IMG/VR virus record: IMGVR_UViG_3300017769_000040
Span: 1-37,669 of that record
From: a virus
Direction: 5' to 3' (one strand)
DNA: 37,669 nt
In this document: in pieces, positions 1 to 8,074 of the stretch
Layout of the letters: every line of letters starts with the position of its first letter
How positions within the stretch are numbered: position 1 is the first letter of the stretch
Notes under the pieces: generated by a model
What the model saw: only the letters and a program-made list of their open reading frames with translations
What the model was told of the DNA's origin: nothing
Databases searched by the model: none
Made by a program: the position numbers and the translations under genes

Positions 1-137
1 AATGAACGACCAAGTATTGAACTAGGTCCACCAGGTCCCTGAATTCCTACAGTTACAACAGAAATACTGCTGCTATCAGTAACAGTTATGCTGTTTACTG
101 GATTAGCGTCTGATACTGTAATGCTACTTATTGCCAT
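1..137 (-). CDS. Virion-associated protein, N-terminal fragment (runs off left edge)
   Basis: An open frame starts with ATG at 137 and stays open to the left edge, so only about 45 residues are visible. They are rich in Ser, Thr and Val and end in a short collagen-like stretch (GIQGPGGP), a composition common in phage fibres and decoration proteins. The ATG overlaps the stop of the upstream gene as TAATG, which supports translational coupling and this start. It is the last visible gene of the head block. The specific function is not recognisable from this fragment. Confidence 0.6.
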   Translation of the reverse strand, partial: MAISSITVSDANPVNSITVTDSSSISVVTVGIQGPGGPSSILGRS

Positions 138-487
138 TATCTGCTAACACTTCCTCTCACTGCAAAAGTACCTTCTAATATTCTTGATATTGTTCCGTCT
201 CCTGCTGTTATTCTTAAATCGTAGACTCCATCTCCTACGGACATACTGGCTGTATCTGTTGCAGATATGTTGAGTACGACTGTGCCTGCAGAACCACCTA
301 ATGTGATTCCGCTACCTGCAGTCAAAGTTTTGATTATTGCGGAGTCGTCTTGATTGGTTCGCAGGTCCATTTCGGCTGCGGAATAGCCTGTCAAATTGAC
401 TAATGCGTCACTAGAGTCTTTTAATGTAAGGGTCTTACCAAATGTTGCCCCTTGTTCTATTACGAAATGATGAAAACCTGCAGTCAT
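137..487 (-). CDS. Putative virion protein, beta-rich (116 aa)
   Basis: The protein opens with a segment (IEQGATFGKTLTLKDSS...NLTGYSA) of the kind seen at the start of many phage structural proteins with an immunoglobulin-like or BppU-type N-terminal domain. The rest alternates short hydrophobic strands with Gly/Thr/Ser turns and ends in IxRxLEGTFAV, suggesting one compact beta domain. There is no signal peptide or membrane segment. It lies between the capsid-side genes and a fibre-like fragment in the late operon and is joined to the latter by a TAATG overlap. A head-decoration or connector role is inference; the family name is not certain. Confidence 0.6.
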   Translation of the reverse strand: MTAGFHHFVIEQGATFGKTLTLKDSSDALVNLTGYSAAEMDLRTNQDDSAIIKTLTAGSGITLGGSAGTVVLNISATDTASMSVGDGVYDLRITAGDGTISRILEGTFAVRGSVSR

Positions 488-564
488 AAAAACAATCCTC
501 TAAAATCTTTATTTGCATGGTGTCTACCATATGGGCATCTGCCTATGTCATCTTATCACTAAAA

Positions 565-930
565 TTACTTACTTGCTTTTTTAGTGGTCTTTTTAGCTGT
601 TGTTTTTTTTGCTTTCTTTTTGGTTTCTTTCTTTTCTTCTTCTGGAGCTTCGCCACCTTCCCATGCTTCATTTACATCAGGAGTAGATGGGTCGTCAGCT
701 ACATAGTGTCCTTTGTCGTTTCTAGCTCTTACAGGATCTCCCTCTTCAACATCAGAAACATCGTCTAGTTTGACTTCCATAGCCCAACCATTTTCTACCC
801 AGTCTTTCATGTGTTTTTCTTTCCATTCTTCTTTGGTGTCAACGATTGAATCTACTGTAAGAAGTTCTACCTCTGTGCCTTCTTCAGTAGTTGCCATTGG
901 TTTTGGTACTAAAATTTTGTATGTTGCCAT
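565..930 (-). CDS. Small virion-region protein with Lys/Ala/Thr-rich histone-like tail (121 aa)
   Basis: Residues 1-85 form an acidic globular part (VELLTVDSIVDTKEEW..., DVSDVEEGDPVRARNDKGHY). The last 30 or so residues are almost only Lys, Thr and Ala with Glu, resembling the C-terminal tail of histone H1-like proteins. The gene sits two genes after the major capsid gene and just past a hairpin terminator/attenuator. Possible roles are a capsid-associated protein whose basic tail touches DNA, or a head-completion protein; the sequence does not decide. It is followed by 77 bases with two small hairpins before the next start. Confidence 0.6.
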   Translation of the reverse strand: MATYKILVPKPMATTEEGTEVELLTVDSIVDTKEEWKEKHMKDWVENGWAMEVKLDDVSDVEEGDPVRARNDKGHYVADDPSTPDVNEAWEGGEAPEEEKKETKKKAKKTTAKKTTKKASK

Positions 931-941
931 TTTTACCTCTT

Positions 942-1000
942 AAAAAATGAGGGGAGCAAGAATATACAGGAGTGGTTTGTTCCTCATGCTCCCCCCAAAG
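942..1000 (-). terminator. Hairpin terminator or attenuator after the capsid genes
   Basis: On the minus strand GGGGAGCA (plus 987-994) pairs with TGCTCCCC (plus 951-958). An inner AGGA/TCCT pairing (981-984 with 968-971) shortens the loop. A TTTTTT run (947-942) follows within three bases. It lies in the gap between the 149-aa and 121-aa genes of one operon, so it more likely lowers expression of downstream genes than ends the operon. Confidence 0.6.
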
Positions 1001-1004
1001 TTAT

Positions 1005-1454
1005 TTACACAGTAGAGCTTGTGTCAGCGTCCGTGTTGTGTCGTGGGTGACTTTTGATCACAGTAACACCATAGGGAGAACCATTTGAGTGTGTACCAGT
1101 ATGATCTGCTACAACTCTTATGTATCTTGCCCCACCAACATAACCAATAGAGGTTACTTGAGGTGTTTCCGCATTATCATCTAAAGTCAAAAAGATTCCA
1201 CTAGAATCAACTGTTCCGTCAGTTACCGAAGTAGCTGCTGTTACAGCAGAGAAAGATGAATTATCAGAGCTTTCCTCTAGTTTGAAATCAATTTTTACAG
1301 AACCAGAAAGAGTGTCTCCTTCTGCTCCTGAGTCAACAACAATAGTTGCTCCTTCAAACCCTTGCAGATCAACCCCTGTGCCATTGGCATCAGCAGTTCT
1401 GACTGCAGGTGCTAGCGATTGCACTACTGAAATATTATTTGCTAAATCTCTCAT
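1005..1454 (-). CDS. Capsid-adjacent protein, possible decoration/head protein (149 aa)
   Basis: Directly downstream of the major capsid gene. It is rich in Thr, Ser, Asp and Gly with a beta-strand pattern (GFEGATIVVDSGAEGD, SVKIDFKLEESSDN, GGARYIRVVADHTGTHSNG). Proteins of this look and position are common in marine siphophages, probably as head decoration or stabilising proteins. The region around VTSIGYVGGARYIRVVADHTG resembles a repeated motif in that group. No catalytic motif, signal peptide or membrane segment is visible. Its place before the attenuator groups it with the capsid gene as a likely abundant product. Confidence 0.6.
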   Translation of the reverse strand: MRDLANNISVVQSLAPAVRTADANGTGVDLQGFEGATIVVDSGAEGDTLSGSVKIDFKLEESSDNSSFSAVTAATSVTDGTVDSSGIFLTLDDNAETPQVTSIGYVGGARYIRVVADHTGTHSNGSPYGVTVIKSHPRHNTDADTSSTV

Positions 1455-1469
1455 AGTTAATTACCTCGC

Positions 1470-2687
1470 TTATGCAGAAATGTTTTGTTTTACGATAGCC
1501 TCAGCCTGAACCACCTGACCACCAACTCTTCTTCTAGCAATGTATCTAACATTACCAGTAGTAGCTTGGGTAAATGGATCTCTTAAGACCGCCATTTGGA
1601 TTCTGTCAATGATCATGTAACCTCTATTGAAGTCTCCAAAAGCAACTGGTTTAGTACCAGAGCCGACATCAGGCATATCCGTAGCCTCAATGTAAGGGAA
1701 ACCTAAAATAGTGTTAGTTACACCACCAGTCAACATCATACCTGCTTGGAAAACATACTGACCTGCAGTATCTTTTAGTTTTCTGATAGCAGCAAGAGTA
1801 CCTCTGTTGAATACAAAAGTACCATTTCTTGAGTATTCACTCTTAATAGAGTGTACTAAAGTTAATAGTCCATCTGCAGTCAAAGCAGTACCATTCCCAG
1901 AGTTTACTGAACTAACACTTGTGTTAGTCAAGATTCCTTCTGGTTTACCAACCGCATTACCAGAAACAAATGCAGCACCTTCTGCTTTTGCGAATTGAGT
2001 CGCAAATTCAGATTGCATTTCTGCTTCCAAGTCAAATACTGAATCTTCTAAATCTTGCTCAGAAATATCTACCATAGCGTAGTATTCGTGTGCAGGAATT
2101 TCTTCCAGACCTACATTATAACCAGTAGTTTCTGAACGAGTTCCAGACTCAGCTACCCACTGTGCAGCGAAAGTAGAAGTTCTTTTAGGAACTTGTACAC
2201 TTCTCTGACCAGTGCTTCTTACTCTTGCTATTGATCTGATAGGAGAGATTTCAGTTACAGTTTTCAGTAACTCTCTTACATACTCAGGTGGAGCAAGATA
2301 TCCACCAGTACTATCATTACTTACAGTTAAAGCTTTTCTTTCAGCATCGTCCAATGCGTCAAAACCTTTTCTGCAATAGTTTTCAAAAGCGATGCAATGC
2401 TCATCAACTTGCTTAGTATCAAAACCAGAGTTTGGTCTTTTGATAATAGTTTCTAAGTTAGCTAACTTTTCATTGACTTGCTCTTGAGCCTTTTCGGATT
2501 GTGCAACTCTTTGATTGTAGTCCTCAAGTGAATTCATTTTTTGTTCAATGTTTTCAATCTTGTCGTCCAACAAAGGATCACTCAAACCTTTTTCAATCTG
2601 CTCTAGCTTTTCGTCATTTGCTTTTTTGAATTCTTCAAAAGCCTTTCCGTACTCACTAAGAGCGTCTTTTATAACTTCTTCAGTCAT
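1470..2687 (-). CDS. Major capsid protein, HK97 fold (405 aa)
   Basis: Forms the icosahedral shell. Residues 1-90 are a charged coiled coil (EEFKKANDEKLEQIEKG..., KIENIEQKMNSLED), matching the scaffolding delta-domain that the prohead protease removes. The HK97-type capsid body starts near residue 118 with the hallmark VSNDSTGGYLAPPEY. It continues through the P-domain-like segments (SPIRSIARVRST, VQVPKRTS, QWVAESG) and ends with the conserved PFTQATTGNVRYIARRRVGGQVV. Length and layout fit HK97/GTA gp5 proteins with a built-in scaffold. The protease gene lies just upstream. The order portal, minor head, protease, capsid confirms the call. Confidence 0.95.
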   Translation of the reverse strand: MTEEVIKDALSEYGKAFEEFKKANDEKLEQIEKGLSDPLLDDKIENIEQKMNSLEDYNQRVAQSEKAQEQVNEKLANLETIIKRPNSGFDTKQVDEHCIAFENYCRKGFDALDDAERKALTVSNDSTGGYLAPPEYVRELLKTVTEISPIRSIARVRSTGQRSVQVPKRTSTFAAQWVAESGTRSETTGYNVGLEEIPAHEYYAMVDISEQDLEDSVFDLEAEMQSEFATQFAKAEGAAFVSGNAVGKPEGILTNTSVSSVNSGNGTALTADGLLTLVHSIKSEYSRNGTFVFNRGTLAAIRKLKDTAGQYVFQAGMMLTGGVTNTILGFPYIEATDMPDVGSGTKPVAFGDFNRGYMIIDRIQMAVLRDPFTQATTGNVRYIARRRVGGQVVQAEAIVKQNISA

Positions 2688-2698
2688 ATTAAAGCTCC

Positions 2699-3763
2699 TT
2701 ATAAAGTTTTTAAAGTTTGGGTTAAATTTTTTATGGCATCTACCAATTCAGTATCTTCTTCAACATCTCGTTGAAAAAATACCTCGTGTACTGCTTTTGC
2801 AGCCACCTTTGCTTCTGAACGAGAAAGATTGAAAGCATCTCGCATTCCGTTTTCCCATTCCCTAATAGTTATATCTTCTGATTTCACCATTTCCACCTGT
2901 GCTTTAGGGTTCATGGGGAAAGTTACTAAAGATACTTCCATTAATTCTACTTCCTCTATGATTCGCTTTCTTGTGCGTTTGTCATAGTGATAACCTTTTT
3001 CATTGGTTCTAAAACCAATTGATAATCCAGATAAAGCTCCCATCTTCATGAGTTCAAAAGCTTCTTTACCTGCTTGTGTGCCTAGAGCTAGTTTACCTTT
3101 CACATAAAGACCCTTTTCATCTTCTCTGATTTCCTCGTAAACTCCAATAGGCATATCTGATTTGTGTTGATAGAGCATCTTCACACCTCTTGGACCTTTC
3201 TTTTTCAAAGATTTTTCAAAAGCTCCTTTTTTTATGATGTCATTGCCTAAATCTGTGTTGTTGAAAACAGAGCCATAGCCCTCAAAAACTCCTTGCTCTT
3301 TTTCTTCATCGTCCATTGGCATTTTGAGTTCTGCTTTGAATTGAATCTGAGTTTCATAATCTTTAGTTTCAGTGCATGAGCAATCATCTTTTTTCTTAGG
3401 CTTCTTTGGCTTTTTCTTGTCATCATCGTCATCGCCATAACCGCTTACATCTCTACCTTCTGCAGCTATGTACGCATCGTGCGACGCACAAGGCATATAT
3501 ACTGTTCTTCCATCTTCTGTGTGTGAATGTGTGCCAGAGCAACCTATTTGTTCTGCTCTTGCTTCCGCTTCGGCTTCTGTCGTAAAGACATCGTCCCTTA
3601 GTTCTCTTTTAGCTTGGTCATTCCCTTTGGAGTCATCGTATGCGTTTGCACAGACAGCGTATCTTTGATCTTGATCATATTCATCAGTCATAGTGCTATC
3701 TCCCATGCATCTGTTTAAATAATCCTCTCTGCTTTCATCCCTACTTGGTTTCGGTATCGGCAT
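2699..3763 (-). CDS. Prohead maturation protease, HK97 family U35, with extra N-terminal region
   Basis: Cleaves the capsid delta-domain during head maturation. The protease domain occupies roughly residues 140-320: FEGYGSVFNNTDLGNDI, then the putative catalytic His in LYQH and Ser in GALSGLSIGF, then EVELMEVSLVTFPMNPKA, all typical of HK97 gp4-like serine proteases. The first 130 residues are additional: a motif with the pattern ESREDYLNRCM...DQRYAVC, seen at the front of several phage head proteins, a Cys/His-containing part (GCSGTHSH, YMPCASH), and a run of Asp then Lys/Pro. This makes the protein about twice the length of a minimal protease. ATG at 3763 is the first in frame. Confidence 0.9.
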   Translation of the reverse strand: MPIPKPSRDESREDYLNRCMGDSTMTDEYDQDQRYAVCANAYDDSKGNDQAKRELRDDVFTTEAEAEARAEQIGCSGTHSHTEDGRTVYMPCASHDAYIAAEGRDVSGYGDDDDDKKKPKKPKKKDDCSCTETKDYETQIQFKAELKMPMDDEEKEQGVFEGYGSVFNNTDLGNDIIKKGAFEKSLKKKGPRGVKMLYQHKSDMPIGVYEEIREDEKGLYVKGKLALGTQAGKEAFELMKMGALSGLSIGFRTNEKGYHYDKRTRKRIIEEVELMEVSLVTFPMNPKAQVEMVKSEDITIREWENGMRDAFNLSRSEAKVAAKAVHEVFFQRDVEEDTELVDAIKNLTQTLKTL

Positions 3764-3787
3764 AATAAATTGTATTATAAATTGTTA

Positions 3788-4609
3788 TTAATTAACAATA
3801 TCATTTTCATCGGCATAGATTATCACACATCTACAGTTAATAACATTTTTGGCTCCGCCTCTTGCATCACCCGCATATGCCATTGGTAATCCGCCAATGA
3901 CAAAATCGTCGTCCATGCCAACTCTCTGTCCACTAGCCTCTGCATGAATAGACCTTGTTCTTGAATCGTTTGTTGCAACCCACTCTTTGACCATTGGGAT
4001 AGCATAATCATCTTTAACCTTTTGATGATAGGAATGATTAGCAAAACTCGCAGCGTTATGGGTTTCTGTTCTTGCTATTAAAGCTCCTCTGCTTTTGATT
4101 ATGGGGAGTATGATTTTATCAATCTCTTTGGCGATTTGCGGTAGCGTTAGATTATTTGCTCGTCCCTCTTTGATTATTTTATCAACTCTCCTTGCTAATC
4201 TATCTGAGACTCCTACAAGAAAAAGCTCTCTTGAACGAAAATACTCATTAGCTAAGTTATCAATATCTACATTTCTATCAAAGACCAATGCCTCCTCTTT
4301 TATTAAATCTTTATATTTAGCTTCATTCATATCGTAAATCATACGGAAGATTCTTTTGAAGTGTTGCAGCATTACAGGAAACAATTCTTCATTGATTGCT
4401 CCTACCAAAACATCTTTTTCAAAAACACCAGTTTCCTGATAAATAAATGTTCGTGTCCTGACAGCTTTCCTTAAAAGACTAGTTAGCTTTCTTAACAAGA
4501 TTCTTTCTAGGTTTCTTCTTATCCTTAATTGTTGTCTAACTTCTTTTGCTCTGTTTATTCTGCCTTGTCGGAAGTTAAAAAGTCTTTTTAGCTCTCTCGC
4601 TAGATTCAT
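3788..4609 (-). CDS. Phage head morphogenesis / minor head protein, SPP1 gp7 - Mu F family (273 aa)
   Basis: Minor head protein that associates with the portal and enters the head. The first 60 residues are strongly basic. The family signature is in the C-terminal half: LIARTETHNAASFANHSY, KEWVATNDSRTRSIHAEASG, GDARGGAKNVINCRCVI. Near residues 105-170 (NVDIDNLANEYFRSRELFLVG... EGRANNLTLPQIAKEI) lies the helical segment usual before it. The ATG at 4609 overlaps, as ATGA, the TGA of the frameshifted short ORF upstream, so its translation may be coupled to that ORF. Confidence 0.88.
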   Translation of the reverse strand: MNLARELKRLFNFRQGRINRAKEVRQQLRIRRNLERILLRKLTSLLRKAVRTRTFIYQETGVFEKDVLVGAINEELFPVMLQHFKRIFRMIYDMNEAKYKDLIKEEALVFDRNVDIDNLANEYFRSRELFLVGVSDRLARRVDKIIKEGRANNLTLPQIAKEIDKIILPIIKSRGALIARTETHNAASFANHSYHQKVKDDYAIPMVKEWVATNDSRTRSIHAEASGQRVGMDDDFVIGGLPMAYAGDARGGAKNVINCRCVIIYADENDIVN

Positions 4610-4691
4610 TGATTATGTTGTCTTAGCATCTGTTGTTTTCTCAACTCAGCTAAAGTCTTTTTGGACTTTTTTTTTGATGAGTCTGCTTCAT
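4606..4691 (-). other. Possible 28-codon gene interrupted at an A9 run (frameshift or sequence error)
   Basis: An ATG at 4691 overlaps the portal stop as ATGA. In frame zero the ORF stops after 13 codons (TAG, 4652-4650). At an A9 run (plus 4675-4667) a shift of -1, or one extra A, opens a second frame that reads KKSKKTLAELRKQQMLRQ and ends at TGA 4608-4606, overlapping the next gene's ATG as ATGA. The joined product would be 28 residues, very basic. Coupling at both ends argues that the shifted frame is real: either programmed slippage on A-AAA-AAA or a homopolymer miscall. Confidence 0.4.
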
Positions 4692-6778
4692 TTAGAACTT
4701 AATGGGTGTCCTTTAGGGAAAAGATCGTTGTCGTGTTTACCGCCTTGATGTCTGCCTGTTCTTAAGGCAAAAAGGAAACTGTTCACACGAGCATATGCCC
4801 AACGATCAGCTCCACCTTGCCTTCTTACTGCAGGTCTAACCGAACTGGGATTCGTATTGAAGGCTCCCACTCCCCTCTTGAAAACTGCCTCTAACATACG
4901 ACTTGTCGCTCTTTTTTTAGGATTGTCGCCATATTTTTCATTATGTTCCTCTACTTTATTTTTGAGTGCTTCTTTAACTTTGGCTGATACTTGTTTTGTA
5001 TCTTCAACCGAGTCAATCCACCAACCTTCTTCAAAAGGTAACTCTAAATCTTCAAGCCACTTTCTACCTTCAAGTTTTTTTGTGAGTTCAAGAATCACAT
5101 CTTTCATGCCTTGTTCGCCAAGAGTTCCTATTACACCCCATTTTAGTTGAGCTACTACTCCGCCTACATTAGACAAGTTAGGTTCTTTAGAACCATCTTT
5201 GAAAGCCTGACCATCTCGGAAATGCCTTGCTGCCCATGCTTCCCTTTCTTTTATCCATGATAGAACTGCAGGAGTTTCAGAGCCATCTCTAGCCCTACCC
5301 CATAAGACAAATGCTTCATTTCCCCTTATATTGCCACCTGCTTTCCATATTTGTTTACCAACACCTTCTTCCTTAGTATTTTTGGCAAACTCATAACTGA
5401 ATTGAGGATAGTTTGAATTTCTTAAGCTAATTTTTTTATTATCACCTGCTTTTGGGAAGTTTGTTAAATCATCGTCCTTAAGAAAATCTTCATATTCTTT
5501 CTCATCATCTTCTTCCAATGGATTTTCAGGTTCTTCTGGGGCTTCGCTACCGAGTGGGAATAAAGTTGCAGATATATAAATATCATCACCGCCATTTACT
5601 GGGGAGAGTCCTATGATCTCCCTTGCCTCGTTCCTTGTCATAATGCCTGCATTTACCGCAGAAGTTATGTTTTCGTAAGTTTTTCTTTTCCTTTCTGCTA
5701 ATGCAGGTATTGCGTCAACGTTATATTGAAAATCAAGAGAATCACTAAACATAGGCACAAGCCACTCGTTGAAGTCTGATTGTATAAGTTTCAGATGCGG
5801 AATGATTGTTTCTTCATACAAAGCTAATCTAGCCTCTGCCACATTTGAGTAAGTTTGATTATCAGGCACACCTACAAGCTGACTTGGCACTCCAAAACAA
5901 AGCGCAATGTCTGTTGCACTCATGTGCTTGAGATTGATAAAGTCCATATCTTTTGGTGATAGACCCATCTCTTTCCAATCAAAATCACCCTCTAGCAGCA
6001 TTGGTCTGCCTGCGTTACCTGTGCCAACGAATCTATTATTCAAATCGGTAAGCAGTTGTTGTCTTTGGCTTTCTGTGAGATTGACTGTGAAGCCCTGATC
6101 ATCTTTTGGTTTGAATATGACAGCACCACTTGGTCTAGCTCCATTATTCAAAAGATTTATGTTGTGCTTTGAAGAAAGATTATGTTGATCTACTTCAACT
6201 GCTGCTGCTTGCAGAGGTGAACACCCATAATAATCGTCAAGAGGATTCCATAGTTTGATATGTTTTAGATCAGAGAATCCTGTGTCTTGGTCAACATCAA
6301 AAACATCTTGCACTCTGCCATTTACTACATATTCATATCTTTGTGGAATAGGTTTACCACCGCCTTTGATTTGTATTCTGTCAGGTCTTAGTAAATGTAG
6401 CTCTCTAGGTGCACCTACATCTGATCCGACTTTTAAGACATAAGCATTCCCACTTAAAAGTAAGAAACCAAAAAGGCTGTTAAAGAACTCTGAGTATGAT
6501 TGTTGTGGGTTAGGTCTGTTCAGGAGATCAATCAATGGGTGTTGGTCTAATACTTGGTCACCTGCTTTTACCATGAAATTTACTGCACCTGCTCCTTTAG
6601 AAATTTCATTGACGCAACGAAAGACTATTGCGTTTTTCATGTAGCCTTCTTTTGCTAGGTCTTGATATTTATAATTTTTAGCATCTCCTGAGCCAACACC
6701 AAAATAACCGACCATGTTTGATTGCATGGATTTTTGCTGCGGTCTAAAAATATTTCTTATGTTATCTATTAATGCCAT
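4688..6778 (-). CDS. Portal protein, HK97 family, with a C-terminal extension of about 250 residues
   Basis: Forms the dodecameric DNA channel at one head vertex and the docking site for terminase and connectors. Residues 1-410 are a typical HK97/GTA portal: VFRCVNEIS, HPLIDLLNRPNP, FFNSLFGFLLLSGNAYV, LWNPLDDYYGCSPLQAA, LKHMSATDIALCFGVPSQLVG, and the C-terminal NAGIMTRNEAREIIGLSPV. An acidic linker follows (residues 412-440). The extension has two blocks: 450-575 (WIKEREAWAARHF, NVGGVVAQLKWGVIGTLGEQG) and 590-696 (KKRATSRMLEAVFKRGVGAF, DRWAYARVNSFLFALRTG, KHDNDLFPKGHPLSSK). Both look like domains recurring in marine phage proteins; the second resembles DUF5824, from memory. Usual portals end near residue 400-450. 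Confidence 0.92.
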   Translation of the reverse strand: MALIDNIRNIFRPQQKSMQSNMVGYFGVGSGDAKNYKYQDLAKEGYMKNAIVFRCVNEISKGAGAVNFMVKAGDQVLDQHPLIDLLNRPNPQQSYSEFFNSLFGFLLLSGNAYVLKVGSDVGAPRELHLLRPDRIQIKGGGKPIPQRYEYVVNGRVQDVFDVDQDTGFSDLKHIKLWNPLDDYYGCSPLQAAAVEVDQHNLSSKHNINLLNNGARPSGAVIFKPKDDQGFTVNLTESQRQQLLTDLNNRFVGTGNAGRPMLLEGDFDWKEMGLSPKDMDFINLKHMSATDIALCFGVPSQLVGVPDNQTYSNVAEARLALYEETIIPHLKLIQSDFNEWLVPMFSDSLDFQYNVDAIPALAERKRKTYENITSAVNAGIMTRNEAREIIGLSPVNGGDDIYISATLFPLGSEAPEEPENPLEEDDEKEYEDFLKDDDLTNFPKAGDNKKISLRNSNYPQFSYEFAKNTKEEGVGKQIWKAGGNIRGNEAFVLWGRARDGSETPAVLSWIKEREAWAARHFRDGQAFKDGSKEPNLSNVGGVVAQLKWGVIGTLGEQGMKDVILELTKKLEGRKWLEDLELPFEEGWWIDSVEDTKQVSAKVKEALKNKVEEHNEKYGDNPKKRATSRMLEAVFKRGVGAFNTNPSSVRPAVRRQGGADRWAYARVNSFLFALRTGRHQGGKHDNDLFPKGHPLSSK

Positions 6779-6787
6779 GATTACCTC

Positions 6788-8074
6788 TTAGCTTATCCTC
6801 CAATTTATCTCCCCCCTTGATTTGCTTAGTTCCGTTAAACCCCAAACTAAAGCATCTAATCTGTCTGGCGAAGGTTTCAATTGTCCTGTGAAAGTGCACA
6901 TTTGAGATTCTAATTCAGGAAAGACTCCCATGTGATGTACTCTTTCTTGCTCGTACAATGAGGCGATTGGCTCTGCTCTTACGATCTTCCCTCTGGTAGC
7001 TTGTACTGACCTATATGGAATATTAACATCAAAGTTACGCAAAAGTCTTTCCACAAGGTCACCGCCATTGTTTGTTTCTGCTACTATTTTATCAGCATTC
7101 CAATCATAAAACAGATTTATAGCTTTTCTTGCCCAATTGTCAGGTGTCATTTTCCCACTTGCATCTTCTAAAACATAAAATTGTTTTTTGCTATCTTTGC
7201 CAACTACCACGATGCCTGTTTCGTCTGAGTTTTCATTTGCAGTTACAGCAGGGTCAATGGCTACGATTATATCTGTAAGTTCTTGTTCTTTATTTTCACT
7301 TATCCTTGATTTTTCAATCATTGAAAGATTCCATAATGCACCATCAATTGATTCAATGACCTCTGCAAATAATTCCTGCCTACCTAAAGTCGTGCCTTCA
7401 TATCTTTCTTTGAGCATCTGCAAAGCAGACTCAGCTAAGTTTTCTTCATTCTCAAAAGTGCTGCCTCTTGTTACATGACAATCCTCTCTTTCAATCAAAT
7501 CTTTTATAAGTTTGGTGGGCTTTGGTGTGGTAGTGATTACACATTGAGGGTTTTTACCTAAACGCAGACCAAACATGAGCTGATCAAATGCTTCTGGATA
7601 TCGCCATGCAGCCAATTCATCACACCAAGCTCTATGAAACTGCGGTCCACGAAGTCTGTCTGGCTCTTGTGCTGCATATCCTGATATTTTTGAGCCATTG
7701 TGCAATCTAATTTCAGCTGTTGATGACGAGTAACCTTTATAATCTCTCGTTTTTGCATAGCACTCTTTTGGGATAATTGATATCAGACCGCTGTGTCCGC
7801 CAAAGCAGACTCTTCTTAAATCTCCATGAGTCGGAGCCACAACCGCACAATTCACATTAGGGTTTCTTAAAGCATACAAAGCGATGTCTTGTGCACCAGT
7901 TCTTGTCTTGCCCCAACCACGACCAGCTAGGATGAGCCATATATAAAATTGTTCCTCGGGAGAAACTTGTTTTGCTCTAGCTGTCTTTAGCCAATCAGTG
8001 TACAGAGCTATCGTCTGCTTGTTGCCTATCTCTTGCAACTGAGTCAAGCAATTCCATAGCTTCTCTGAAGGCAT
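6788..8074 (-). CDS. terL: Terminase large subunit (ATPase-nuclease)
   Basis: Packages DNA into the prohead and cuts it. The ATPase half shows Walker A AGRGWGKTRTG, a Walker B/acidic region RAWCDELAAW, and the coupling motif VITTTPKPT. The nuclease half shows IVAIDPAVT, DKIVAETNNGGD and PSPDRLDALVWGL, the three acidic sites of the RNase H-like domain. It closely follows GTA/HK97-type TerL. The frame opens at 8140 (TTG) inside the small subunit gene. In-frame ATGs are at 8095 and 8074, and TTGs at 8047 and 8038. I use 8074; all leave an overlap of 44-146 bases with terS, so the start is uncertain. Confidence 0.93.
   Translation of the reverse strand: MPSEKLWNCLTQLQEIGNKQTIALYTDWLKTARAKQVSPEEQFYIWLILAGRGWGKTRTGAQDIALYALRNPNVNCAVVAPTHGDLRRVCFGGHSGLISIIPKECYAKTRDYKGYSSSTAEIRLHNGSKISGYAAQEPDRLRGPQFHRAWCDELAAWRYPEAFDQLMFGLRLGKNPQCVITTTPKPTKLIKDLIEREDCHVTRGSTFENEENLAESALQMLKERYEGTTLGRQELFAEVIESIDGALWNLSMIEKSRISENKEQELTDIIVAIDPAVTANENSDETGIVVVGKDSKKQFYVLEDASGKMTPDNWARKAINLFYDWNADKIVAETNNGGDLVERLLRNFDVNIPYRSVQATRGKIVRAEPIASLYEQERVHHMGVFPELESQMCTFTGQLKPSPDRLDALVWGLTELSKSRGEINWRIS

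Noticed and set aside
488-564. Terminator formed by two small hairpins between the 121-aa and 116-aa genes
   Set aside because: The stems are only about five to seven pairs, one with a wobble, and no T tract follows on the coding strand; chance is likely in this short gap.
713-943. Plus-strand ORF opposite the 121-aa gene (and similar ones at 517-768, 1282-1509, 31177-31536, 25571-25945)
   Set aside because: These run antisense to well-supported genes, lack ribosome-binding sites and have skewed low-complexity composition; they are shadows.
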